Assembly (NCBI GenBank): GCA_000155695.1
Contig: DS990593.1
Span: 40,131-104,130 of the forward strand
Source: Verrucomicrobiia bacterium DG1235
Lineage (GTDB): Bacteria > Verrucomicrobiota > Verrucomicrobiia > Opitutales > Opitutaceae
DNA length: 64,000 nucleotides
Direction of reading: 5' to 3'
Shown: in pieces, positions 46,067 to 54,278 of the stretch
How positions within the stretch are numbered: the first letter of the stretch is position 1
Layout of the letters: each line of letters opens with the position of its first letter
Translations under genes and position numbers: made by a program
The notes under the pieces: generated by a model
Seen by the model: the letters and a program-made list of their open reading frames with translations, nothing else
What the model was told of the DNA's origin: nothing
The model's database searches: none

Positions 46067-49000
46067 CTACATTTCGGAGTTTATTCTTTGCAGGGCAGTG
46101 TTGGCGCTTTCGCTGAATTTCGATGGGAGCCCGTTCTCTATCGCCTCAGTGAGTAATGCTTTGGCTTGCTCCAGTTTGCCCGTCTCGACAAGAGACATGC
46201 CGTAGTAGTATGTCCAAATAGGAGACGTTCGCTGACCTTCTGGAATTAATACAAATTGCTGAACCGATCTATCGTACTGTTTTAAGATGTATTGAGCGAT
46301 GGCTTGTACAGCGATGACTCTCGGCGTGTTTCCGATCGCCGATCGGCTCTCTCTGGCAAGTCGGTATGCTTTAGCCGCTGTCTGTTCAGAATCTAGAAGC
46401 AGGGAGGCGAGCTCTAGTTTGGCCTGAGCTTGTTCCGGATAGTCCTTTATTATTTCCTCATAGGCGACTACAGCCGGGGATGAGTTTTCAGATCCTCCCA
46501 TTGATTTCGCTCTTACTAGACGAGCGACTAAATCGTTCGGGTTTAGTTGCTGATCAACATCTGGCGTGGCGCTCGATTTTAATGCCAAAAGCCCTGAGCT
46601 TACGTTTTGCGCGTCCTCCTTTTTAGTGCCCCCATTGAAAAGGTTGACGGCTTTGGTGGCCGAATCAATGGCATCATCTAGTTGTCCAACTGCTATCTTA
46701 GCTCGCGCAGATTCTAGTCGTACGTCGGCGTTATTAGGGAGTTGACGTTCCACTTGGCTGAAAAGGCTGGCTGCCCAAGTGTAGTCCCTCGCTTGATAGG
46801 CGACTTTCGCCTGGGCGTAGGTGACTTCAATATCGTTGGGCCTTTGTATCTCAGCCGATTTCGTCAGTTCGATCGCTTCCTCTGTCGAGCCAGTCTCTGA
46901 CAGCGCCAGGGCGAGGTTTAGCTGAGCGAGCAAATTCGTCGGATAGTCTCCAAGGGTTTTGCGGAACTGTGATATGGCGGCCTGGCTATCGCCTTTTTCT
47001 CGGTTGATGATTCCAAGTTTGACGGTTGCGATGGGGTCGTTGTTTGCGCTCGATTCTTCGAGGATACTCAGGGTTTCATCGCTTGGATTGGAGGTGTCTA
47101 TTTCGAGTATTTTTAGTTTATGCAGGGCGTCTTCGCGTCCATTATATTGATCCTCGCCTGCGGTTGCGACTCTGAGAGTTCTTTGGGCGTCGTCGATTTC
47201 TCCAAGCGCGTAGGATGCCGCTCCTACGTGATAATTGACTTCTGCATTGTCGGTTAATCGTGAGAGTGAATCGAGTAGAAGAGCCTTGGCGCGAACAAAT
47301 TCTTTCCGCTGATACAATATCCAGCCTAGAGTGTCCGCTGTGAAAGGGCTCGTAGGGGCTACTTTTCTGGCGCTCTCTGCGAGTTCTAGCGCTTTGTCTG
47401 TTGGCCCGTCTTCAATTGAAATGAGATATGCTAGGTTGTTTAAGGCCGCCAAATTCTGTGGAGCAAGGTTGAGTATTTTTCCATAGGATTCCCTTGCTTC
47501 CTTATAATTTCTTTCTGCCTCGTAGAGACTTGCGAGGCTGGTAAGTGTTGTTATGTCCTCGGGATTGTTTTCGAGTATAATATTAAGATGCTCGAGGGCT
47601 TCGTCTGTTCGGTTTAGCGATAGGTAAAAGCGGCTTAATAGTGTATGAGCTATTCGGTTTTCAGAATCTAGTTCGATAGCCTGTTTGAAGGAATCCTCTG
47701 CTTCGTCTCGTCTTCCCATGGCATTGAGAATTTGAGCTTTTATCACGTGTAGAATACTTGTGTCGGGCGCGAGCTGGAGTGAGTCGCTGATACGTTGAAG
47801 AGCGGACTCGTAACTTCTTTCGCTTAAGTCTAAAGCGGTCAATTGCTCGACTGATTGGAGGTGCAGAGGGTTTGACTTGAGGGCGGACTCGAATGCTCGA
47901 CGGGCTTCGTCTCGATTTCTGCTTCTCAGTTGAGTGATGCCGGAGAGGTAGCTGATGTCAGGTGTGGATTCGGCTTGCGAATCGATCTCTTCGTAAAGGG
48001 CAAGGGCTGCGTCATAGTTACCTTGTCTATTGTAGGCTTCTGCTAGCAGCAGTTTCGCCTCAGAAGATTCAGGACGATTGGCGACAAGGTTCCTCAGAGT
48101 AATGATTGCTCCGCTAAAGTCTCCTTCCTCACTCTGCAAGCTTGCCAAGAGGATAGCAGTTTCGATGCTGCCCGGCGCGTTAGCTCCAACGAATTCGAGA
48201 GGGGCTTTGGCCTTCGTTTTCTGGTTGTTCGCGATGTAGGCGAGAGCTAGCTGGTAATTGGCCTTTACGTCCTGAGGGTAGAGCTCAAGCATAGAAGTTA
48301 GTATGGAAATAGCGGCGTCGTAATCTTTGGAGCTTGCTGCAATTACGCCCTTCAGCCTCAAGGCGGTGGGCTCCATGGGATCGAGTTTCAGGACCTCAAG
48401 ATTGAGTTTTTTCGCGTCCTCTATTCGATTTGCTTGAGCGTAGAGTTCGGCAAGCCTTGTTGCGATTGGAATGAAATCGGGAATTTCATCGTTCAAAGCT
48501 TCGAGGTAGGCGAGGGCTTCATCAGGCTTCCCTAGTCTTTTCGCGATGTGGTCGGCGTAGGCTGCTCGTATGCCTGTCCGCTTCGGGGTGTACTCTGCTG
48601 CCTTTTCCAAGGCCTCTGTTGCAGCTTCGAGCTGACCTTGCGACATCGCGATCGTGAATTTGCCGCTATAGGCGGGGCCGAATTCTGGGTTCAGTTCGAG
48701 TGCTTTGTTTAATCTTGTTTCCGCTGATGTTAGCGCTTGGCGCTTAATGTCCAGAAAGGCTCTTGCGGTGAGAACCGCAGGCGACTCTTCCAGCTCTCTC
48801 AGGATCGCGTCCCCCTGCGATAGGTCGGCAAGGCTTTGGATCGAATCGGCTACGATCAGTGGCGCGTTTTCGTTTTTAGGGTCGCGGGCTAAAATCTTGG
48901 CTGCTTCTTGCCTCGCTACATCTGGCCGCCCAGCGATGAGGAGCAGTGACGCATGTTTTACTAGAACGCTTGTGTTTTCAGGGTCCAAGCTTTGAGCGGC

Positions 49001-49264
49001 ATTCAGAAACGGGAAGGCTTCTCTGAAACGTCCTTGGTTAAAGTACAAAATGCCCATGCTCGAAATCGCTTCAGGATTTCGATTGTCGGCCTTTAGCACG
49101 TTTTTGAGTTCGATTTCGGCTGCGGGATAGTTTTCCGCCTCCATGTAGTCGCGGACTTTCAGAAGGGTGCTTTCGACATTTGGCTGTCTCGAGCAAGCTG
49201 CAGCAAGTAGGACAATAACGATTAGAGCGATAGTACCAGATAAGCTAGCTACTGGGCGTTTCAT
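46067..49264 (-). CDS. prsT: PrsT-like TPR-repeat lipoprotein
   Basis: The 1065-residue protein has a signal sequence ending in a lipobox (VLLAAACSRQP, Cys24), so it should be lipid-anchored in the envelope. The rest is a long run of tetratricopeptide repeats (for example ALNPEFGPAYSGKFTIAMSQ, KANYQLALAYIANNQKTKAK, AALNNLAYLISIEDGPTDKA), over twenty by eye. This matches PrsT, the giant TPR lipoprotein encoded beside exosortase, PrsK and PrsR in PEP-CTERM loci. Its role is probably scaffolding of export or glycan assembly, by analogy only. It is 42 bases after the exosortase gene in the same transcription unit. Confidence 0.88.
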   Translation of the reverse strand: MKRPVASLSGTIALIVIVLLAAACSRQPNVESTLLKVRDYMEAENYPAAEIELKNVLKADNRNPEAISSMGILYFNQGRFREAFPFLNAAQSLDPENTSVLVKHASLLLIAGRPDVARQEAAKILARDPKNENAPLIVADSIQSLADLSQGDAILRELEESPAVLTARAFLDIKRQALTSAETRLNKALELNPEFGPAYSGKFTIAMSQGQLEAATEALEKAAEYTPKRTGIRAAYADHIAKRLGKPDEALAYLEALNDEIPDFIPIATRLAELYAQANRIEDAKKLNLEVLKLDPMEPTALRLKGVIAASSKDYDAAISILTSMLELYPQDVKANYQLALAYIANNQKTKAKAPLEFVGANAPGSIETAILLASLQSEEGDFSGAIITLRNLVANRPESSEAKLLLAEAYNRQGNYDAALALYEEIDSQAESTPDISYLSGITQLRSRNRDEARRAFESALKSNPLHLQSVEQLTALDLSERSYESALQRISDSLQLAPDTSILHVIKAQILNAMGRRDEAEDSFKQAIELDSENRIAHTLLSRFYLSLNRTDEALEHLNIILENNPEDITTLTSLASLYEAERNYKEARESYGKILNLAPQNLAALNNLAYLISIEDGPTDKALELAESARKVAPTSPFTADTLGWILYQRKEFVRAKALLLDSLSRLTDNAEVNYHVGAASYALGEIDDAQRTLRVATAGEDQYNGREDALHKLKILEIDTSNPSDETLSILEESSANNDPIATVKLGIINREKGDSQAAISQFRKTLGDYPTNLLAQLNLALALSETGSTEEAIELTKSAEIQRPNDIEVTYAQAKVAYQARDYTWAASLFSQVERQLPNNADVRLESARAKIAVGQLDDAIDSATKAVNLFNGGTKKEDAQNVSSGLLALKSSATPDVDQQLNPNDLVARLVRAKSMGGSENSSPAVVAYEEIIKDYPEQAQAKLELASLLLDSEQTAAKAYRLARESRSAIGNTPRVIAVQAIAQYILKQYDRSVQQFVLIPEGQRTSPIWTYYYGMSLVETGKLEQAKALLTEAIENGLPSKFSESANTALQRINSEM

Positions 49265-49306
49265 CTTGATTTTATTGGTTTGGATAAAGTGTTCTCAGGG
49301 TGAGGG

Positions 49307-50257
49307 TCAGGCTTGGCTCTGGTCTTTGTTACTCGATCTTTCGGATCGCCAGAAAAGGTACAGCAGGGCAAAGAGTGGAATGAGGGTGACTACGAAGAGC
49401 GGTTGCCCGCCTCTGTTGTGAAACCATCCGTGGATTTGTTCGGGACCGTACTGGTAGCAAAGTTGTGCCAGTATTAGGATGCGAATTCCGTTTCTCGCAA
49501 TGCCGAGGGGAATCACTAGGAAGACGATTACCGCTCTCTTCCAAGGCTTTTTAAGAAACAGGTAGGAGCCGACTAGGCTTGTTATAAAAAGTACCAGCGT
49601 CGATCTGATGCCGCTGCACTGCGGCGCTACTTCCATGTCGATAGTGGGCATCTCAAAGATAAGACCTGTTCGAAAGATGGGAACGCCGGAGGTTTTGATG
49701 AGCCAGTACGCAGCATCCGCGGACGCGTGCTGGAAAAAGGTCTGAATCGCGATTTTAACCTCAGGGTGGAAAGGTACTAGAAAGAGAAGTAGGAAAATAG
49801 GGAAGATATTCGTTCTGACCGCATCCCTGCCGGCAAGGGCGACTATGGCGCCGATCAGAAAGCTCACGTATGCTCCCATGGCGAAGAATAGATACGCTTC
49901 GCGTTCGTCTCCCCCGCTTGGGTCGAGTTCTCTTTGGATGAATAGGGTTAAGAGCGCAGCTCCTACTAAAGCTGGAACGATCGCGAGAGATCGAAGGGGA
50001 GAGGAGGCTTTGGTTTGGCCTCGGTTTTCCCAAACGAGGTAAAGTGAAACCACAGGTATTAAAAGCGTGTGCGAGTACAAGTCGCTGCTCATAGCCAGTT
50101 CCCAAAGGTGGAGGAGCTGTTTTCCGAACACTGCAGAGAGTAGGAGGATGGCTCCGATCAAGGTATATGAGAGACGCAGAGGCGGCACTATCTGCTTTTT
50201 CTCGTTTTCAGGGTCCTTGGAACTAGCCTCAGGCGCTTCGGATCGGGGGTGCTTCAT
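49307..50257 (-). CDS. xrtC: Exosortase, probably the VPDSG-CTERM-specific type (XrtC)
   Basis: The 316-residue polytopic membrane protein has the exosortase catalytic set: Cys214 in APQCSGIRST, Arg255 in GIARNGIRI and His280 in HGWFHNRGGQ. About eight membrane helices surround them. Exosortases cleave C-terminal tripartite signals such as PEP-CTERM and VPDSG-CTERM during export. Two proteins with canonical VPDSG tails lie just upstream on the other strand, so the VPDSG-specific class is the natural call; this rests on context. No EpsI-type C-terminal extension is present. It leads the xrt-prsT-prsK unit. The first 25 residues are cytoplasmic and charged. Confidence 0.9.
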   Translation of the reverse strand: MKHPRSEAPEASSKDPENEKKQIVPPLRLSYTLIGAILLLSAVFGKQLLHLWELAMSSDLYSHTLLIPVVSLYLVWENRGQTKASSPLRSLAIVPALVGAALLTLFIQRELDPSGGDEREAYLFFAMGAYVSFLIGAIVALAGRDAVRTNIFPIFLLLFLVPFHPEVKIAIQTFFQHASADAAYWLIKTSGVPIFRTGLIFEMPTIDMEVAPQCSGIRSTLVLFITSLVGSYLFLKKPWKRAVIVFLVIPLGIARNGIRILILAQLCYQYGPEQIHGWFHNRGGQPLFVVTLIPLFALLYLFWRSERSSNKDQSQA

Positions 50258-50642
50258 TTACTAGGGACTGGCGTCGGTATAATTGGATTCTTCAGTACTT
50301 GTCACAGATAGAGCTCAATCTGCCAAGCAATTCGTTGCAGGGCTTTTCATCGCCATTTTCTGCGAAAAGCTCAGCGGAAAACGGAGTAAATCTGATTTTA
50401 TGGGTAATATGCCTCTCTGCTTGGCTCGGGTGTCCACTGTGATTCCGGCAGGAAAGCTTCTCTAAATCCCCTCGAAACTGTCAGAAAACCTTACAATGTC
50501 GGGATTATTGGCTTAATTCGCTCATTATCAGTGCTTTATGAATGGGTGAGTTTGCTAAAGGCACGAGTTGTACGGTTTTACTGACAAAGTACAGGACTAC
50601 ATTTTGCACCTTAGCCAAAGATTTCAAATTTTGTTTCCTATT

Positions 50643-50669
50643 GTAAATATCTGTTAGTTAGGTATTTAC
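50643..50669. promoter_or_regulatory. Candidate activator (PrsR) operator dyad
   Basis: GTAAATA and TATTTAC, exact 7-base arms separated by 13 bases, centred about 55 bases upstream of the proposed -24 element. Binding by PrsR is inference. Confidence 0.4.
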
Positions 50670-50708
50670 TGGTAGCATCGTAATAGTGTCTGAGTAATTC
50701 TCTCTGAG

Positions 50709-50725
50709 TTGGCATACTCAATGCG
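50709..50725 (+). promoter_or_regulatory. Candidate sigma-54 promoter (-24/-12) of the first VPDSG-CTERM gene
   Basis: TTGGCATACTCAATGCG has the required GG-N10-GC spacing and TTGGCA at -24. The -12 side reads ATGC rather than TTGC. The GC lies 44 bases before the ATG at 50769. Confidence 0.6.
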
Positions 50726-50768
50726 TTAGTACAGGTCCAAACACAGAAATTTAAACCTTAGCTCAATT

Positions 50769-51440
50769 ATGAATAAACTAGTAAAAACAATTATCGCGGT
50801 GGCTTCTCTCGGCGTAGCTTCCGTAGCTAGTGCGGCTTTGATTCCAGCAACTGGCACAGTCCACCTTGAAAACACTCCGTATGACGGCGGCACTGGCAGC
50901 TACAACATTGGCGGTGGCGAGTTTGAAGCCACGATCGCAGGCTTTGGCACTTTCTACACCTTCTGTGTAGAGATCAAGCAATCGATCGACCTCCCAGGAG
51001 ACTACGACTACACGACCTCTAACACGGTTGATTCCCAAGTTGACCCAATCTCCAAGGTTACGGCCTATCTCTACGAGCTGTTCGCAAAGGGTTCTCTCTA
51101 CGCTCGTACGCTCAACGCGGCCCATGATGAAATCGCTGGTTTCTTGCAGGCAGCAATTTGGATTCTCGAAGACGAGGATTTCTCCGGCAAAAAGCAAATT
51201 GCCAAGGATAAGTTCTTCAATGTCGCGACCAATCCCTTCATCCTACAGGTAGTTTCTAAGTACGGTACTCTCGCCGGAGCAAAGGCTGACGATGACCAAG
51301 GGAAGGTCAAAGTGCTAAACCTAACGATAGGATCCGACAAGTATCAGGACGTTTTGGTCTACGTTCCAGATTCCGGTACCACATTGGCCCTTCTTGGCCT
51401 TGGATTAGCCGGACTCGCCTTGGCTCGCCGCCGCCGCTAG
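50769..51440 (+). CDS. VPDSG-CTERM sorting domain protein 1 with thioester-like Cys/Gln motifs
   Basis: The 223-residue protein has a signal peptide (IIAVASLGVASVASAAL) and a tail with VPDSG (199-203), a hydrophobic stretch (TLALLGLGLAGLALA) and RRRR: the complete VPDSG-CTERM sorting signal. The core contains AGFGTFYTFCVEIKQS with the only cysteine (Cys66) and EIAGFLQAAIWILEDEDF with Gln127. A Cys in a YTFC-like strand and a Gln in a (T/L)QxAxW helix resemble the internal thioester domains of Gram-positive adhesins; whether a bond forms here is unproven. The protein is probably cut and anchored by the exosortase next door. A sigma-54-like promoter precedes it, a terminator follows, and a paralogue lies just downstream. 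Confidence 0.9.
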   Translation: MNKLVKTIIAVASLGVASVASAALIPATGTVHLENTPYDGGTGSYNIGGGEFEATIAGFGTFYTFCVEIKQSIDLPGDYDYTTSNTVDSQVDPISKVTAYLYELFAKGSLYARTLNAAHDEIAGFLQAAIWILEDEDFSGKKQIAKDKFFNVATNPFILQVVSKYGTLAGAKADDDQGKVKVLNLTIGSDKYQDVLVYVPDSGTTLALLGLGLAGLALARRRR

Positions 51441-51472
51441 TCGGAAAGGATTCGCTACAGTACAGTTTCTCT

Positions 51473-51504
51473 AACCCGGACGCTCTGAAGCGTCCGGGTT
51501 TTTT
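51473..51504 (+). terminator. Terminator of VPDSG-CTERM gene 1
   Basis: 12-bp stem AACCCGGACGCT/AGCGTCCGGGTT with a CTGA loop, ending in a six-T run. Confidence 0.92.
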
Positions 51505-51725
51505 GTGTCCTGCCTCAGTGGCTAAGCTTGATTTTTTTGGAATGGCGCGGGCATGGACCGGAAGGGTCCTTTTTGTAAGGATGTAAGGCGAAGCAGTCGG
51601 AATTTCGGTTCTGCTGCATGGAGTGATTCCTCTATTCTGAACTGTACGATTATTTTTATAAATTATTGTTTATAAGTGTCTTATGATCGTTTTAGGAGGT
51701 TTCTTCGTTTCGGGTGGCGCGGCGG

Positions 51726-51742
51726 TTGGCGCGCTTGCTGCA
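51726..51742 (+). promoter_or_regulatory. Candidate sigma-54 promoter (-24/-12) of the second VPDSG-CTERM gene
   Basis: TTGGCGCGCTTGCTGCA keeps GG-N10-GC and matches the YTGGCACG-N4-TTGCW consensus except at two positions. The GC lies 52 bases before the ATG at 51794, close to the spacing before gene 1. Confidence 0.6.
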
Positions 51743-51793
51743 AAAATGGAGGCGAAACTGAACCTGAAACCTCTTTCGGATCCTAAACAACAC

Positions 51794-52465
51794 ATGAAAA
51801 ACGCAATCAAGACACTCGTAGCCCTGGCTACATTAACATCAGCCACTGCCCTCAACGCGGCACTCATTCCCTCTAGTGGAACTGTGCACATGGAGAATAC
51901 CTCCTACGATGGTGGTGTAGGCAGCTACAACATAGGCGGCGGAGAGTTTGAAGCCACTATTGCTGGCTTTGGTACCTTCTACACCTTCTGTATGGAAATT
52001 GATCAAAGCATCGTCCTTCCTGAAGACTATGACTATTCTCTTTCGAACTCGGTCGATGTGAACGGAGACGTCATTTCCAAGGGCACCGCTTATCTCTTCG
52101 AGCTCTTCACTAAGGGAGCCTTGTATGCTCGCACCCTTGATGCGGCACACGATGAGTTTGCCGGTTTCTTGCAGGCAGCAATCTGGATACTCGAGGACGA
52201 GGACTTCTCTGCTAAAAAGCAAATTGCCAAAGACAAGTTCTTCAATGTCGCTACAAATCCGTTCATCGCAGACGTAGTCGCTAAGTTTGGTTCTCTCCTC
52301 GGCGCAAAGGCCGACGACGATCAGGGTAAGGTCAAGGTGATGAATCTGACTATCGGTGGGACAGAGTATCAGGATGTATTGGTCTATGTGCCAGATTCCG
52401 GTACGACTTTGGTTTTCCTCGGTTTCGGCCTTGCGGGATTGGCGCTGGTTCGCCGCCGCCGTTAG
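51794..52465 (+). CDS. VPDSG-CTERM sorting domain protein 2, paralogue of protein 1
   Basis: The 223-residue protein has the same length as its upstream neighbour and is identical to it at most positions by eye. The signal peptide (TLVALATLTSATALNAAL) and a few loops have diverged. It keeps FYTFCMEI (Cys66), FAGFLQAAIWILEDEDF (Gln127), the KKQIAKDKFFNVATNPFI block, and VPDSG-TTLVFLGFGLAGLALV-RRRR at the end. The pair arose by tandem duplication that seems to have included the sigma-54 promoter. Start ATG 51794 aligns with the start of the paralogue; a frame opening at 51683 would place the promoter inside the gene. Role: exported, exosortase-processed surface or matrix protein. Confidence 0.9.
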   Translation: MKNAIKTLVALATLTSATALNAALIPSSGTVHMENTSYDGGVGSYNIGGGEFEATIAGFGTFYTFCMEIDQSIVLPEDYDYSLSNSVDVNGDVISKGTAYLFELFTKGALYARTLDAAHDEFAGFLQAAIWILEDEDFSAKKQIAKDKFFNVATNPFIADVVAKFGSLLGAKADDDQGKVKVMNLTIGGTEYQDVLVYVPDSGTTLVFLGFGLAGLALVRRRR

Positions 52466-52497
52466 TCAAGAGATCTAGCAAGCAAATACTTTATTCA

Positions 52498-52533
52498 GGC
52501 TCGGACGCTCTCGAAGTGTCCGAGCCTTTTGTT
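52498..52533 (+). terminator. Terminator of VPDSG-CTERM gene 2
   Basis: 12-bp stem GGCTCGGACGCT/AGTGTCCGAGCC with one G-U pair and a CTCGA loop, then TTTTGTTT. Confidence 0.9.
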
Positions 52534-52616
52534 TGACGAGGACAGTTGGCAGCTTTGGTTCGAGATGAACGATATTGATGCTCGATAAACTGGTTTTTAT
52601 CCGATTTTAAGAAGGA

Positions 52617-53429
52617 ATGAATCCCATTGGACGTTTTCAGAGAGCCTGGAAAAGCAAGGTTACCAACCAGCGCCTCTACCGATCGGCCAAAGTGAATGAG
52701 GACGCTGTTTTTATTTTGGGAGCTCCGAAAAGCGGCACGACGGCAATTGCGACATTGTTGAGTATGGCCACGGGAAAATCGCTGACATCTGATTTCAAAA
52801 GGGCGATCGCTAGACCAACTTTGCAGGCGGAGCTAGCCTGTCGCCTTTTGTCTTTCGAAGATTTTGTCGATCTGTATCGGTACGAGTTTTCAAGCGATAT
52901 AGTAAAGGAGCCGTTTCTAAGTTTTCAATTGGATGATCTGGTCGGTCGATTTCCCAACTCTAGGTTTATCGGAATTGTTCGGAATCCTTTTCAAAATATC
53001 CGAAGCATACTCAACCGCCTACAAATACCCGGTACTCTTGCCGATTTGAGCTTTGAGGATTGGAGTGAGCTTCGGAAGGTTCCCGCTTGGAGGATGTCAT
53101 TGCAGTCGGAGCTGCTTGGTTACCCGGCGGCTCATTATATAGACGCGATGGCTTTTCGGTGGCGTCGAGCCTGTGAACTAATGGCGAAACATTCAGATCA
53201 ATGTTTAGTGGTAAAATATGAGGATTTCGTCGACGGGAAGAAGGGATTTGTGGGTAGACTCGCTGACGAGCTAGGGTTTCCGGTAGTCAATGATATTTCA
53301 GCGCAAGTGGATATGCAGTTTCAACCAAAGGGTAGTCGGGACGTAGATCTAAACTCCTTTTTCGGCGATAAAAACTACAGTCGTATCGATTTAATCACGA
53401 AAGAAATACGTCAACAGTTTGGCTACTGA
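52617..53429 (+). CDS. Sulfotransferase family protein
   Basis: The 270-residue protein has the PAPS-binding 5' phosphate loop VFILGAPKSGTTAIATLL (P-loop at 35-42) and a 3' phosphate segment RFIGIVRNPFQNIRSILN (Arg and Ser). It would move sulfate from PAPS to a sugar or other hydroxyl. AAGGA 5 bases before the ATG gives a good ribosome-binding site. It follows the VPDSG genes, after a terminator, and may have its own promoter. It shares only the PAPS motifs with the second sulfotransferase at 55.8 kb. Confidence 0.85.
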   Translation: MNPIGRFQRAWKSKVTNQRLYRSAKVNEDAVFILGAPKSGTTAIATLLSMATGKSLTSDFKRAIARPTLQAELACRLLSFEDFVDLYRYEFSSDIVKEPFLSFQLDDLVGRFPNSRFIGIVRNPFQNIRSILNRLQIPGTLADLSFEDWSELRKVPAWRMSLQSELLGYPAAHYIDAMAFRWRRACELMAKHSDQCLVVKYEDFVDGKKGFVGRLADELGFPVVNDISAQVDMQFQPKGSRDVDLNSFFGDKNYSRIDLITKEIRQQFGY

Positions 53430-53515
53430 ATGGCTGTTGAGAGTTTTCGTGGCCAACGCTTTCGCGAGGTTGCCTCGCTTTCACATAAACTCCGCCCATT
53501 CCATAGGATATGAGT

Positions 53516-54202
53516 TCAGTAGCTTTTCATGTACTTAGGGTAGTCATCTCCAACGCTGAACAACAAGTCCAGTATTGAAACTGCGTGTTCGAAGTCGCCC
53601 GCAATTTGAGGGTACTCTGGATAGCCGCTGTAGTCCATCCATTCCAGCTTTACGCCGTTGGCCTCGAAAAGTTCTTCCTGAATGTAGGATTTAGCTGCTG
53701 GCCCGCAAAGATAGACGTCTGCCTCGAGCTTTTTGCAGAGATCAATTATTCGCTCTTGCTTGCCCTCTATTAAGCTGAATTCGCGGCTATCGTAGATTGG
53801 GGTGTTTATTTTTAGAATGTCGCATATTCCTTCAATAAAATGTCTGTTTATGCGAGATAGTTTGTCTTCTGGGGTGGTCTCGTAGAGGTCTTTGATTCGG
53901 GCTTTAAACTTTTTGAAATAGGGAGCTTTGGAATAGTTGGAACTGATCATACCCCAGTGCTTCTGCTTCCATTTGCTATCAGCAATATGTGTTTCGTCGA
54001 TAGTCTGCTCTGTGTGCTCGAGTTTGACGGGAATAGTCAGCCATTGGCAGGTGCCGTTCAGAGTCTTGATTCGATTGCGGTTACGCCAGTCGCCTTTAGT
54101 GTATTGAACTTCGTCATAGATCACGTATTTGTCCGACATGTTGATCATGTCGAAGTTACCTTTCCAAGGGATATAGTTGGATTGTAGTAGGGCGATTTTC
54201 AT
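53516..54202 (-). CDS. WbqC-like family protein
   Basis: The 228-residue protein begins MKIALLQSNYIPWKGNFDMI and has YVIYDEVQYTKGDWRNRNRI, the WbqC family hallmark; the end includes EWMDYSGYPEYPQ. Members occur in O-antigen and polysaccharide clusters, with a proposed but unproven role in sugar-nucleotide or amino-sugar modification. It lies between a sulfotransferase and a flippase gene and is transcribed with the flippase, 76 bases downstream of it. Confidence 0.88.
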   Translation of the reverse strand: MKIALLQSNYIPWKGNFDMINMSDKYVIYDEVQYTKGDWRNRNRIKTLNGTCQWLTIPVKLEHTEQTIDETHIADSKWKQKHWGMISSNYSKAPYFKKFKARIKDLYETTPEDKLSRINRHFIEGICDILKINTPIYDSREFSLIEGKQERIIDLCKKLEADVYLCGPAAKSYIQEELFEANGVKLEWMDYSGYPEYPQIAGDFEHAVSILDLLFSVGDDYPKYMKSY

Positions 54203-54278
54203 GCGCGGTTGGTTTAAAAGTTTACTTCAGTGGGCGTGAAATGGTTTCACTCGTGAGTTTTTAGCTGTGAGAATGAGT

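Larger units (their letters stand above)
50258..50768. promoter_or_regulatory. Divergent control region between exosortase and the first VPDSG-CTERM gene
   Basis: These 511 AT-rich bases contain no credible gene. Two dyads stand out: TGTAC-N15-GTACA (50569-50593) and GTAAATA-N13-TATTTAC (50643-50669). A sigma-54-like element follows at 50709-50725. The layout suits an activator-controlled promoter for the gene at 50769. Confidence 0.55.
51441..51793. promoter_or_regulatory. Region between the two VPDSG-CTERM genes
   Basis: It holds the terminator of the first gene and a sigma-54-like element before the second. In between is an AT-rich stretch with TGTACGATT (compare TGTACGGTT before gene 1). 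The frame running from 51683 into the second gene is upstream leader, not protein. Confidence 0.5.

Noticed and set aside
50283-50465. A 60-codon frame in the exosortase/VPDSG divergent region
   Set aside because: No ribosome-binding site and no conserved features; the region is better explained as promoter DNA.
51683-51793. N-terminal extension of the second VPDSG protein
   Set aside because: It would place the sigma-54-like element inside the coding region and push the signal peptide 37 residues inward; the paralogue starts at the aligned ATG.
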